From Nocardia terpenica (GTDB lineage: Bacteria > Actinomycetota > Actinomycetes > Mycobacteriales > Mycobacteriaceae): 64,000 nt of DNA. A program made the position numbers and the translations under genes. Below the pieces are notes generated by a model, which ran no database searches, was not told where the DNA came from, and saw only the letters and a list, made by a program, of their open reading frames with translations. The stretch covers positions 310,001 to 374,000 of the forward strand of contig NZ_JABMCZ010000001.1 in the NCBI RefSeq assembly GCF_013186535.1, given 5' to 3'. Below are positions 9,467 through 20,670 of the stretch, piece by piece (position 1 is the first letter of the stretch; each line of letters opens with the position of its first letter).

Positions 9467-9479
9467 TACCCGGCGGAAT

Positions 9480-10016
9480 TCAGGTCAGGCGCGCGTACAT
9501 GTACATGTCGACGGGTCGGCCCGCGATCCGCTGCCACCGGCGCAGCAGCCCCTCCCGGTGGTACCCGGCCGACTCCGCGGCGCGCCACGACCCCTCGTTC
9601 CAGGGTTCGATGTACAGCTCGAGCCGCGACACCTCCTCGAGCGTCGAGCCCCAGTCGGTGAGCAGCCGCAGGGCCCGGCCCGCGTAGCCGCGACGGCGGA
9701 AGCGCGGCCCGACCCAGTACCCGATCGAGGCCCGGCCGTGGTCGATATTGCGCCGCATGAGCGAGATCTGCCCGACCGCGGCGTCGGTGTCGTAGTCCGC
9801 GACGGCGAACGACCAGCCCTCCCCGGCGGCCGCCCGCTGATGCTGACGCCGGACGTACGCGTGCGCGTCGACCTCGTCACCATTGGCGGAAACAGTTGTG
9901 ATCCAAGGGATCAGCGGATCCCGCCCGGCCTCCATGACCAGGTACACATCGGCCGCGGCGAAGGGGCGCAGCCGAATCTTCTCGCCCTCCAGTACGGGCA
10001 TGGTCAACTCGCTCAC
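9480..10016 (-). CDS. GNAT-family N-acetyltransferase (RimJ/RimL type)
   Basis: A 178-residue acetyltransferase starting GEKIRLRPFAAADV, typical of RimJ/RimL-like enzymes that acetylate N-termini or small amines. Acetyl-CoA binding is seen in SIGYWVGPRFRRRGYAGRALRLL, followed by the conserved RLELYIEPWNEGSWRAAESAGY. I chose GTG 10016; ATG 10001 is an alternative. It converges with the gene ending at 9466 and diverges from the DUF885 gene, so it is a single-gene unit. Confidence 0.8.
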   Translation of the reverse strand: MSELTMPVLEGEKIRLRPFAAADVYLVMEAGRDPLIPWITTVSANGDEVDAHAYVRRQHQRAAAGEGWSFAVADYDTDAAVGQISLMRRNIDHGRASIGYWVGPRFRRRGYAGRALRLLTDWGSTLEEVSRLELYIEPWNEGSWRAAESAGYHREGLLRRWQRIAGRPVDMYMYARLT

Positions 10017-10100
10017 GGCTTCGAGCCCACACCCGCGAGCCGCGCCGTGCAACCCAAAATTGGCGTCGCGGTGATCGATTCGACAGGTACCGTGGCCGGT

Positions 10101-11717
10101 ATGTCGACCTTCGTGGAGCGAGCCGGGCGGATCGTCGATGCGATACTGCGGACGGATCCGGACGCGGGCGCGCTGGTGGGCGATCATCGGGCCGACGGAC
10201 AGCTGCCGGACTGGTCCGCGACCGCGGTGGGGGAGCGGGTCGCCATGCTCCGGGAGGCGTCGCACGCGCTGGCCGAGGTCGACGACGAGGCGCTGCCCGC
10301 CGAGGACCGGGTGGACCACGCGCTGCTGCAGCAGTATGTGGACGCGGCGCTGTTCGAGCTCACCGAGCTGCGCGAGCACGAGTGGAACCCGTTGCGGCAC
10401 AACCCCGGAAGCCTGCTGTACACGCTGATCGCGCGCCCGTTCGCGCCGCCCGAGCAGCGACTCGAGGCGCTCACCGCGCGCCTGACGGCGCTGCCCGACG
10501 CGTTGGCCACCGCCCGCGGGACACTGACCGACTGCCCGCGCATCCACGTCGAGACCGCCATCGGCCAGTTCGGCGGCCTCGCCGCGCTCATTCGCGAGCA
10601 GGTGCCCGCCCTCGCCGCGCAGGTCCCGGGCGCGAACCCGGAACCGGTGCTCGCGGCGGCGGTTTCGGCGGTCGACGACTTCGCGGGCTGGCTGCGCAAG
10701 CGACTCGACCACTCCACCCGCGACCCCCGGCTGGGCAGGAGAATGTGGGAGGCCAGGCTGTGGCACACCCTGGACACCGAGCTGAGCCCCGCGCAGATCC
10801 TCGACGGCGCCCAGCGGCGCGTGGATCACCTGCTCGACCAGATGCGCTGCGCCGCAGGCGAACTCCTGGGCGTCGCCCGGCCCGACGACGACACCGTGCG
10901 GGCCGCGCTGGACCACCTGGCCGCCGACCACCCCACCAACGACACCATCGTCGCCCTCGCCGCCACCGCCCTCGACGAGGCCCGCGCCTTCGTCGCCGAG
11001 CACGACCTCGTGACGCCGGTGGGCGACATGCTGGTCCTGCAGGAGATGCCGGAGTTCGCCCGCGGCATCTCGGTCGCCTACTGCGACCCCGTCGGACCGC
11101 TCGAGACCGCGGACATACCCACCTTCTACGCCATCGCCCCCGCGCCCGCCGACTGGTCACCGGCCCGGGTGGCGTCGTTCTATCGCGAATACAACAGCCA
11201 CATGGTCCGCAACCTCACCGTGCACGAGGCGATACCCGGCCACTACCTGCAGCTGGCGCACGCGCGCCGGTTCCGCGGCTCGACGCCGGTGCGCGGGCTG
11301 TGCTGGAGCGGGCCGTTCGTCGAGGGCTGGGCATGCTACACCGAGGAACTCATGTCCGAGCACGGCTTCGGCGGCCTGCCGGTGCGCATGCAGCGGCTCA
11401 AGTCGCATTTGCGCGGGGCCGTCAATGCCCTTCTCGACCAGGGCGTGCACTGCGACGGCCTGACCGAGGCCGAGGCCATGGACCTCATGGTGCGGCGCGG
11501 CTTCCAGGAGGAGGGCGAGGCCGCGGGCAAGTGGCGGCGCGCGCAGCTGTCCTCGGCCCAGCTGTCGACGTACTTCGTCGGCTACAGCGAGGTCTCGGCC
11601 ATCGCCGCCGCCCGGCCCGCCGGCACCTCGCCGCGCGCCTGGCACGACGCGATGATCGGGCACGGATCGCCGTCGCCGCGCCATCTGCGGGCGCTGCTGG
11701 AATTGCCCGGGAATTGA
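10101..11717 (+). CDS. DUF885-family putative zinc carboxypeptidase/hydrolase
   Basis: A 538-residue DUF885 protein. The zinc motif HEAIPGHYLQ (His375, Glu376, His380) and the downstream FVEGWACYTEELM segment with the third ligand glutamate are intact. Family members are thought to be metallo-carboxypeptidase-like hydrolases. There is no signal peptide, so it is probably cytoplasmic. I chose ATG 10101, giving MSTFVERAGRIVDAILRTDP; the frame is open much further upstream, but that part reads as antisense of the neighbouring acetyltransferase. Confidence 0.82.
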   Translation: MSTFVERAGRIVDAILRTDPDAGALVGDHRADGQLPDWSATAVGERVAMLREASHALAEVDDEALPAEDRVDHALLQQYVDAALFELTELREHEWNPLRHNPGSLLYTLIARPFAPPEQRLEALTARLTALPDALATARGTLTDCPRIHVETAIGQFGGLAALIREQVPALAAQVPGANPEPVLAAAVSAVDDFAGWLRKRLDHSTRDPRLGRRMWEARLWHTLDTELSPAQILDGAQRRVDHLLDQMRCAAGELLGVARPDDDTVRAALDHLAADHPTNDTIVALAATALDEARAFVAEHDLVTPVGDMLVLQEMPEFARGISVAYCDPVGPLETADIPTFYAIAPAPADWSPARVASFYREYNSHMVRNLTVHEAIPGHYLQLAHARRFRGSTPVRGLCWSGPFVEGWACYTEELMSEHGFGGLPVRMQRLKSHLRGAVNALLDQGVHCDGLTEAEAMDLMVRRGFQEEGEAAGKWRRAQLSSAQLSTYFVGYSEVSAIAAARPAGTSPRAWHDAMIGHGSPSPRHLRALLELPGN

Positions 11718-11865
11718 TACGAATAAATTCCCCGGCGCGTGTTTCGGCGAATCGCTGACACGCCGTAACGCAATACCCGGTATTTTCCGCGGTTAATGGT
11801 TTGCTCTTTTTCGCACCGCTGACGTTTCTTGCCTGTCGGTCGACGAGAAAGGAAACGAACCACCG

Positions 11866-12360
11866 ATGCCGCATCGAATCTCACGGGGATTCGCAACGGT
11901 CGGGATCTGCTGTGCCGCCGCCGTGGTTATTGCCGCGTTCCCCGTCGCCACCGCCTCGGCCGATGTCGTCGACAGCGCCGTGACCAGCGTGGATGACGAC
12001 AGCGACGCGGTCTCCTCGGCGGTGGTGCCGGATCTGATCGGCCTGGGCGCCGGATTGGTCTGGCCTTTGCTGCGGCTGCCTCCGAAAATTGCGGCGCGCA
12101 TCATCGTGCCGCCGGATCAGTACGATTCCTTCGACAACATCATCACCCGCGAAAGCGGCTGGAACACGTTTGCGATCAACCCCGCCTCCGGTGCGTACGG
12201 ACTCGGCCAGGCGCTGCCGCCGCAGAAAATGGCCACGCACGGACCGGACTGGCCGGTCAATCCGGTCACCCAGATCCGGTGGGCCTACGACTACATGAAC
12301 CAGCGCTACGGCAGCCCGAACGGGGCCTGGGCTTTCTGGCAGGCGCACGGCTGGTACTGA
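11866..12360 (+). CDS. Secreted lytic transglycosylase-like protein
   Basis: A 164-residue secreted protein. Residues 1-33 form a signal peptide with a hydrophobic core and an ATASA cleavage site. The C-terminal 85 residues match the small transglycosylase-like fold: IITRESGWNTFAINPASGAYGLGQALP with the catalytic Glu in RESGW, then QIRWAYDYMNQRYGSPNGAWAFWQAHGWY. It would cleave peptidoglycan glycan strands outside the membrane. It stands alone and small AT-richer spacers surround it. Confidence 0.85.
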   Translation: MPHRISRGFATVGICCAAAVVIAAFPVATASADVVDSAVTSVDDDSDAVSSAVVPDLIGLGAGLVWPLLRLPPKIAARIIVPPDQYDSFDNIITRESGWNTFAINPASGAYGLGQALPPQKMATHGPDWPVNPVTQIRWAYDYMNQRYGSPNGAWAFWQAHGWY

Positions 12361-12497
12361 TCCGGCGAACAGTTCCGTCCGGTGATTGTGAGAGCGCCCG
12401 CCGAGCTGTCACAATCAACCCAGGGTTGCGGGCACTCTGGATGCCGCTATCCGTGGAGACCAAACCCGCGGGTGTCGGGCTGACGAAAGGCATCGAC

Positions 12498-13640
12498 ATG
12501 TTCGTGCGCGTGTTCGCCCTGTCGTTCATCGTCGCGGTGGCGGCGCTGCTGGTAGCGCTGATCTACGGCGGCCCACAGGCGCTCGTGCTGGCCGCGATCC
12601 TCGGCGTCCTCGAGGTGTCGCTGTCGTTCGACAACGCCGTGGTCAATGCCAGTGTGCTGCAACGAATGAGCCGGTTCTGGCAGCGGATGTTCCTCACCGT
12701 CGGCGTGCTGATCGCGGTGTTCGGCATGCGGCTGCTGTTCCCGCTGATCGTCGTCGCCATCGGCGCGCACCTGGACCCGCTGCGCGCCCTGGACCTGGCG
12801 CTGCACCCGCCCGCGGGCGGGGCGCCGTTCTTCGCCGACGGGCGGCCCAGCTACGAAACCCTGCTGGGCGACGCCAATCCCAAGATCGCCACCTTCGGCG
12901 GCATGTTCCTGCTGCTGCTGTTCCTGAACTTCGTGTGCGGCGAGCGCGAGGTGAGCTGGCTGTCGTGGCTGGAGCGGCCGCTGGCCCGGCTGGGCCGGTT
13001 CAACATGTTCACCGTCGTGGTGTCGCTCATCGTGCTGGTGCTGGTCGCGGGCATCGTCGCGCCGAACGACAAGGCCGACGTGGTGATGGTCGCCGGGGCG
13101 CTGGGCATGGCCACCTACTTCCTGGTCGACGGGCTCGGCGCGCACTTCGAACACTCCGAGGAGTCCGACGCGTCCGACCGGCGCGGGCCCTCCCGGGTCG
13201 CGGTCGTGACCGGTCGGGCCGCGTTCTTCGGCTTCCTCTATCTCGAGGTGCTGGACGCCTCGTTCTCCTTCGACGGCGTCATCGGGTCGTTCGCGATCAC
13301 CGCGGACCCGATCATCATCGCGCTGGGGCTGGGTCTCATCGGCGCGATGTTCGTCCGCTCCATCACCGTCTACCTGGTCCGCAAGGGCACGCTGTCGGAG
13401 TACATCTATCTCGAGCACGGCGCGCACTGGGCGATCGGCGCGCTCGCGGTCGTGCTGCTCTACTCCACCGGTCACCACATCGACGAGATCGCCACGGGCC
13501 TGATCGGCGTCACCATCATCGCCGCCGCCTACCTCAGCAGCGTGATCTACAACCGGCGGCACCGATCCGACGACGGTGACACCGCGGCGGAGCGCAACCT
13601 ACTGAGCGAGGCCGAGACCCGCGAGGTCGCCGCAAGCTGA
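12498..13640 (+). CDS. DUF475 (TerC-related) integral membrane protein
   Basis: A 380-residue membrane protein with about nine hydrophobic segments. Two TerC-like motifs, VSLSFDNAVVNASVL near the N-terminus and DASFSFDGVIGSF in the second half, identify DUF475 of the TerC superfamily. TerC proteins take part in metal export and membrane-stress responses; the precise role of DUF475 is not known to me. I chose ATG 12498 behind GAAAGG. A TerD-type gene is present at 54558-55121, far from this one. A hairpin repeat starts nine bases after the stop. Confidence 0.85.
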   Translation: MFVRVFALSFIVAVAALLVALIYGGPQALVLAAILGVLEVSLSFDNAVVNASVLQRMSRFWQRMFLTVGVLIAVFGMRLLFPLIVVAIGAHLDPLRALDLALHPPAGGAPFFADGRPSYETLLGDANPKIATFGGMFLLLLFLNFVCGEREVSWLSWLERPLARLGRFNMFTVVVSLIVLVLVAGIVAPNDKADVVMVAGALGMATYFLVDGLGAHFEHSEESDASDRRGPSRVAVVTGRAAFFGFLYLEVLDASFSFDGVIGSFAITADPIIIALGLGLIGAMFVRSITVYLVRKGTLSEYIYLEHGAHWAIGALAVVLLYSTGHHIDEIATGLIGVTIIAAAYLSSVIYNRRHRSDDGDTAAERNLLSEAETREVAAS

Positions 13641-13649
13641 CCGTCGTGG

Positions 13650-13672
13650 TTCCGGCATGCTTTTGGCCGGAA
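13650..13672 (-). repeat. Hairpin repeat copy 3 (inverted, short outer stem)
   Basis: A 23-base inverted copy with arms TTCCGGC and GCCGGAA around the reversed loop. The outer pairs are TT/AA instead of the TC/GA of copy 1, and complementarity is kept. It lies nine bases after the DUF475 stop. Confidence 0.93.
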
Positions 13673-13760
13673 TGTCCCTTTCATCCGTTTGTCACCATGG
13701 TGTTGCCAGTGGTTCAGACCGGACCGGCACGATCCGCTGGACTGTTTCCTCGAGTGGCAG

Positions 13761-15263
13761 ATGGGGTTTCGCATGCCGGTCGTCTCGTCCAATTCCGTGT
13801 CTCGTCGGCGTCGCGTGGTCGCGGCCGCCGGGGTGGCGGCCGTGCTCGCCGGTGTGGTGACCGCCTGCGGGTCCGATTCCGGCAGGCAGTCGGTCGGCGA
13901 GCCGATCAGCCCCGGTGCGCGGGGAACGCTGACCGACAACGGCGGAGCGCGCCGGCTCACCGGCGATCGCAGCGCGGCGCTGCGGGCGTCGATCGACTCC
14001 GGGCGGGCCCGCAATGTCATCCTGCTGATCGGCGACGGCATGGGCGATTCGGAGATCACGGTGGCGCGCAATGTCGCCGAGGGCGCGGGCGGCTTTTTCC
14101 GGGGCATCGACGCGCTGCCGCTGACCGGCTCCTACACCCACTACTCGCTGGACAAGGCCACCGGGAAGCCGGACTACGTCACCGACTCCGCGGCCAGCGG
14201 CTCGGCCTGGGCGACCGGCACCAAGACCTACAACGGCGCGATCGGGGTGAACCTCGCCGGTGCGCCGCAGGCCAATCTGCTCGAGATCGCCAAGGCGAAC
14301 GGCAAGGCCACCGGCAATGTGACCACCGCCGAGATCCAGGACGCCACCCCGGCCGTGCTCGCCGCGCACGTCACCGACCGCAAATGCTATGGGCCCGAGG
14401 AGACCTCGGTGAAGTGCCCGGCCAACGCGCTCGAACGCGGCGGCCTCGGCTCGATCAGCGAGCAGCTGCTGAACACCCGCGCCGATGTGACGCTCGGCGG
14501 CGGCGCGAAGAGCTTCGAGCAGCGCGCGACCGCCGGGCAGTATCAGGGCAAGACGCTGCGCGAGCAGGCGCAGTCGCGCGGATACACGCTCGTGTCCGAT
14601 CGCGCCGGGCTGGACGCGGTGGCCAAGGCCGACCAGGACACGCCGCTGCTCGGCCTGTTCGCGCCGGGCAATATGCCGGTCCGCTGGACCGGTGACAAGG
14701 CGGTGCGCGACGGCATCGCCCGCCCCGCCCAGACCTGCCGGGACAATCCGGAGCGCAAGGTCGACACCCAGCCCGACCTGGCGACCATGACCCGCAAGGC
14801 CATCGATCTGCTGAAGGGCCGCGGGGACGGCTTCTTCCTCCAGGTGGAGGGCGCCTCGATCGATAAGCAGGACCACGCCGCCGATCCGTGCGGGCAGATC
14901 GGCGAGACCGTCGACCTGGACGCCGCGGTGCAGTCCGCGCTGGAGTTCGCCAAGGCGGACGGCAACACCCTCGTCATCGTGACCGCGGACCACGCGCACA
15001 GCAGCCAGATCGTGCCGCTGGACACCAAGTCGGCCGCCCTCACCAGCCGGATCGTCACCAAGGACGGCGCGGAGATGGGAGTGTCCTACGGCACCGCCGA
15101 GGAGGGCGGCTCGCAGGAGCACACGGGCACCCAGCTGCGCGTCGCGGCCTACGGGCCGCGGGCGGCCAATGTGGTCGGGCTGAGCGACCAGACGGATCTG
15201 TTCTTCACCATGTCGGATGCGCTGGGGCTGGATCGGGGGAAGAAGGCTGTGGCGGGGAAGTAG
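13761..15263 (+). CDS. phoA: Alkaline phosphatase, lipoprotein
   Basis: A 500-residue PhoA-type alkaline phosphatase that releases phosphate from esters outside the membrane. An arginine-rich start, a hydrophobic segment and a lipobox-like VVTAC near residue 34 indicate export and lipid attachment. The metal site IGDGMGDSE and the nucleophile Ser143 in DYVTDSAASGSAWATG agree with the E. coli enzyme, and VTADHAHSSQ and the EEGGSQEHTGTQ histidine complete the zinc ligands. ATG 13761 is chosen; ATG 13773 is equally possible. Three hairpin repeats follow the stop. Confidence 0.9.
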   Translation: MGFRMPVVSSNSVSRRRRVVAAAGVAAVLAGVVTACGSDSGRQSVGEPISPGARGTLTDNGGARRLTGDRSAALRASIDSGRARNVILLIGDGMGDSEITVARNVAEGAGGFFRGIDALPLTGSYTHYSLDKATGKPDYVTDSAASGSAWATGTKTYNGAIGVNLAGAPQANLLEIAKANGKATGNVTTAEIQDATPAVLAAHVTDRKCYGPEETSVKCPANALERGGLGSISEQLLNTRADVTLGGGAKSFEQRATAGQYQGKTLREQAQSRGYTLVSDRAGLDAVAKADQDTPLLGLFAPGNMPVRWTGDKAVRDGIARPAQTCRDNPERKVDTQPDLATMTRKAIDLLKGRGDGFFLQVEGASIDKQDHAADPCGQIGETVDLDAAVQSALEFAKADGNTLVIVTADHAHSSQIVPLDTKSAALTSRIVTKDGAEMGVSYGTAEEGGSQEHTGTQLRVAAYGPRAANVVGLSDQTDLFFTMSDALGLDRGKKAVAGK

Positions 15264-15271
15264 TTTCTCTT

Positions 15272-15403
15272 GGTCCCGGCCAAAAGCATGCCGGGACCAA
15301 GAGGGTGGAGGCTTCTGCATGGTCCCGGCCAAAAGCGTGCCGGGACCATGAGGTGGGAGCTGCTGAGCTACTCCATGATCCCGGCGTGTTTTTGGCCGGG
15401 ATC
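15272..15403. repeat. Cluster of three hairpin repeats (copies 4-6: forward, forward, inverted)
   Basis: Full copies lie at 15272-15298 (forward, outer pairs GGT/ACC), 15321-15347 (forward, GGT/ACC, loop CAAAAGCGT) and 15377-15403 (inverted, GAT/ATC). The block fills the space between the convergent phoA and TetR genes, ending seven bases from the TetR stop. Copies with GG/CC and GA/TC outer pairs sit side by side, each self-complementary. Confidence 0.95.
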
Positions 15404-15410
15404 TTCTCTT

Positions 15411-16013
15411 TCAACTGGTCAAGCTCGGCCAGAGGGTGGTGGCGACGCGGTCGGCGAGGTCGGGGGAGACCTCGCCGGAGCGGAGGTAGTCGGCCAGGTA
15501 TGAGCCGTAGCAGAGGGTGCAGACGGTGTCGATGTCGAGGTCGGCGCGGATGTCGCCACGGTGTTGCAAGGCGCGCAGCGCGTCGGCGAATCGGGCCAGG
15601 CGCGGGCCGATGGCGCGCTCGCGCACCACGGCGACCAGCTCCGGATTGTGGGCCTCCTCGGCGAGGATCGAGCCCAGCAGGCGCAGTGGGCGGCTGCTGG
15701 ACGCCGTGGGATCGAGCCGGCGCAGCGCCGTCCGCAGGCCGTCGATCCCGGCCGGGCCCGCCGGGTCGGGGCCCGCGCCGCCGGGTGCGTCCGTGGCGAG
15801 GCTGAAATCCAGTGCGGCGCTGACCAGTTCGCGCTTGCTCGGCCAGCGGCGGTAGACGGTGGGTTTGGTGACCCCGGCGTCGCGGGCGATGTCGGCGACG
15901 CTCATCCGGGAGTAGCCGTCGGCGGCGAGCCGATCCAGGGTCGCCCGCAGGATGGCCCGCTCCACGGCGGGGTCCCGGGGGCGGCCCCGCCCCCGCGCGG
16001 GCTGTTCACTCAC
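15411..16013 (-). CDS. TetR-family transcriptional regulator
   Basis: A 200-residue TetR repressor. Helix-turn-helix residues about 18-62 include MSVADIARDAGVTKPTVYRRWPSK. The C-terminal part matches the common TetR ligand domain (LVAVVRERAIGPRLARFADALRAL). GTG 16013 starts a protein with a basic RGRGRPRDPAVE tail. It is divergent from the biosynthetic operon, separated by 565 bases holding a perfect inverted repeat at 16376-16403. It is therefore a candidate pathway regulator, inferred from position only. Confidence 0.88.
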   Translation of the reverse strand: MSEQPARGRGRPRDPAVERAILRATLDRLAADGYSRMSVADIARDAGVTKPTVYRRWPSKRELVSAALDFSLATDAPGGAGPDPAGPAGIDGLRTALRRLDPTASSSRPLRLLGSILAEEAHNPELVAVVRERAIGPRLARFADALRALQHRGDIRADLDIDTVCTLCYGSYLADYLRSGEVSPDLADRVATTLWPSLTS

Positions 16014-16578
16014 GGTTCTCCTCGGCCGACGATTTACTTACCGGTTGCGGAAACGAACGGATCGTAGCAATCGGGGTCCGCGCGGGGCCGCCGCGGTGTG
16101 ATCGTGGCGACCGGAGAAGTTGAACTCGAGACGATTCGAATCCTGCTCCGGAGAGCGGTGTCGGAGGCATGCTGTGGTCCGGCCCACCGAATTCCGGCAT
16201 CGGTTAATTTTTAGCTATCTGACGCGTCCAGGTTGGAACGATGCAGATTCACTCTGCAACACGTTGGCTACCTTCGCTTAAAGCTCCCAAATCGGACATT
16301 GATTCGAATTTGCATCCGATTGAAGCTGCAAGTATCAGGTGCCCGAGGTCACAGCAGGTCGCTATTGCTCCGGTAGACAGTACTTCCAGGTGGTAGTACT
16401 GTCCCTGCATGTCGACGACGTCCCGTAGTGGCTACATATTCCCGGCGCCTTATATGTCGGCCGCCCCGGTGAATGATCGGCGATGCGCAAGTGAATAAAA
16501 GGTGAACCGGTCTCCAGCGTCGTCGGCCCGCTTCACCCTGGCAATTTTTCGAGCAGAGCAGTACCGATCGGATTGTCG
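16014..16578. promoter_or_regulatory. Long intergenic region upstream of the biosynthetic operon
   Basis: These 565 bases contain no convincing gene and are visibly richer in A and T than the flanks, notably around 16200-16330 and 16430-16460. They should contain the TetR and operon promoters. Two inverted repeats stand out: GACAGTACT/AGTACTGTC (16376-16403) and ACATAT/ATATGT (16434-16457). I cannot fix a transcription start. Confidence 0.55.
16376..16403. promoter_or_regulatory. Putative operator: perfect 9-bp inverted repeat
   Basis: GACAGTACT at 16376-16384 and its exact reverse complement AGTACTGTC at 16395-16403 are separated by ten bases. The 28-base span is in the size range of operators for dimeric repressors. 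It lies between the TetR gene (15411-16013) and the first operon gene (16579). Confidence 0.6.
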
Positions 16579-17412
16579 ATGAAAATCTTCTGCGTGTTGT
16601 TCCTGTTGTATCTCGTTGTCGCGGAGTCGTACTTCGAGATACATTCCGTCCGTAAATTCACCCAGGAATTCGGTGGGCGCTCCGATGCGCGCATCCGGCT
16701 GTACCAGGGTGGCGTGGCTCGCACCTGGCTGGCCCTGGCCGCCGTTTTCGTCGCCTTCGCGGCGAGCGGGACCTCGTTGACGAAGCTCGGTCTGGGGGGA
16801 TTCGATACCGCGGTTTTCCGGCACTTCACGCCCGTCGAGAAGGTCGTCGCGCTGGCGATCGCCGTCGTGTACGTGGGTTATCTGCTGATCCCCGCTGTGG
16901 TGCCGCTCACCGGGCGCGCCGGGCGCGAGTTCATCGCCCGCAAGATCGAGTACGTCGTGTTCATCACGCCCGCTAATCGGTCCGAGCGGTTCTGGTGGAT
17001 CATGAATTCGCTGAGCACCCCCGCCGAGGAGATCGTCTATCGCGGATTCACGATCTACGCGGTCGACCTGCTGTTCCCGAATTTGCCGTTCTGGGTGCTG
17101 ATCATCCTCGCCGCCGGTGTCGTCGACGGTCTGCGGCACGCATTCCGCCCGATGGTCTCATTGCAGGTGATATTCGGTGGTGTCGCCCTGGCGCTGCTCT
17201 ATCAGATGACCGGCTCGCTGTGGCTGACGATTGCGGTAAAGCTGTTCCACGACTTCCGGGTGCTGGCATTTCCGCTCGATCTGGCGCGGCGGAATCTGGC
17301 CGAGAAAGGTCTTTCGGAAATCCCCGGGAAAACGTCCGAACCCACCCCTGCTGCGGTCGGCGATGTCCCGACTGCCAACGGCTCGGCCGGGAGCTCGGTT
17401 ACCACGCGGTGA
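16579..17412 (+). CDS. CPBP-family intramembrane metalloprotease
   Basis: A 277-residue membrane protein with about seven hydrophobic segments. The CPBP (CAAX protease/bacteriocin-processing) motif EExxxR appears as STPAEEIVYRGF. Further histidines are in VVDGLRHAF and VKLFHDFRV. CPBP members cleave prenylated or peptide substrates in the membrane, and some act in immunity or processing near peptide clusters. It is the first gene of the operon, ending 12 bases before the PKS start. ATG 16579 is chosen over TTG 16573. Its job in this pathway is unknown; self-protection or product processing are guesses. Confidence 0.8.
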   Translation: MKIFCVLFLLYLVVAESYFEIHSVRKFTQEFGGRSDARIRLYQGGVARTWLALAAVFVAFAASGTSLTKLGLGGFDTAVFRHFTPVEKVVALAIAVVYVGYLLIPAVVPLTGRAGREFIARKIEYVVFITPANRSERFWWIMNSLSTPAEEIVYRGFTIYAVDLLFPNLPFWVLIILAAGVVDGLRHAFRPMVSLQVIFGGVALALLYQMTGSLWLTIAVKLFHDFRVLAFPLDLARRNLAEKGLSEIPGKTSEPTPAAVGDVPTANGSAGSSVTTR

Positions 17413-17424
17413 AGGTGCTTTTGA

Positions 17425-20653
<3,229 letters not shown>

Positions 20654-20670
<17 letters not shown>

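Noticed and set aside
9171..10100. Longer 5' end of the DUF885 gene
   Set aside because: The upstream extension runs through the minus-strand acetyltransferase and has no family similarity; ATG 10101 gives a protein of family length.
16450..17139. Minus-strand gene opposite the CPBP protease
   Set aside because: The translation is Gln/Glu/Arg-rich without domain, whereas the plus strand has the membrane helices and the EExxxR motif.
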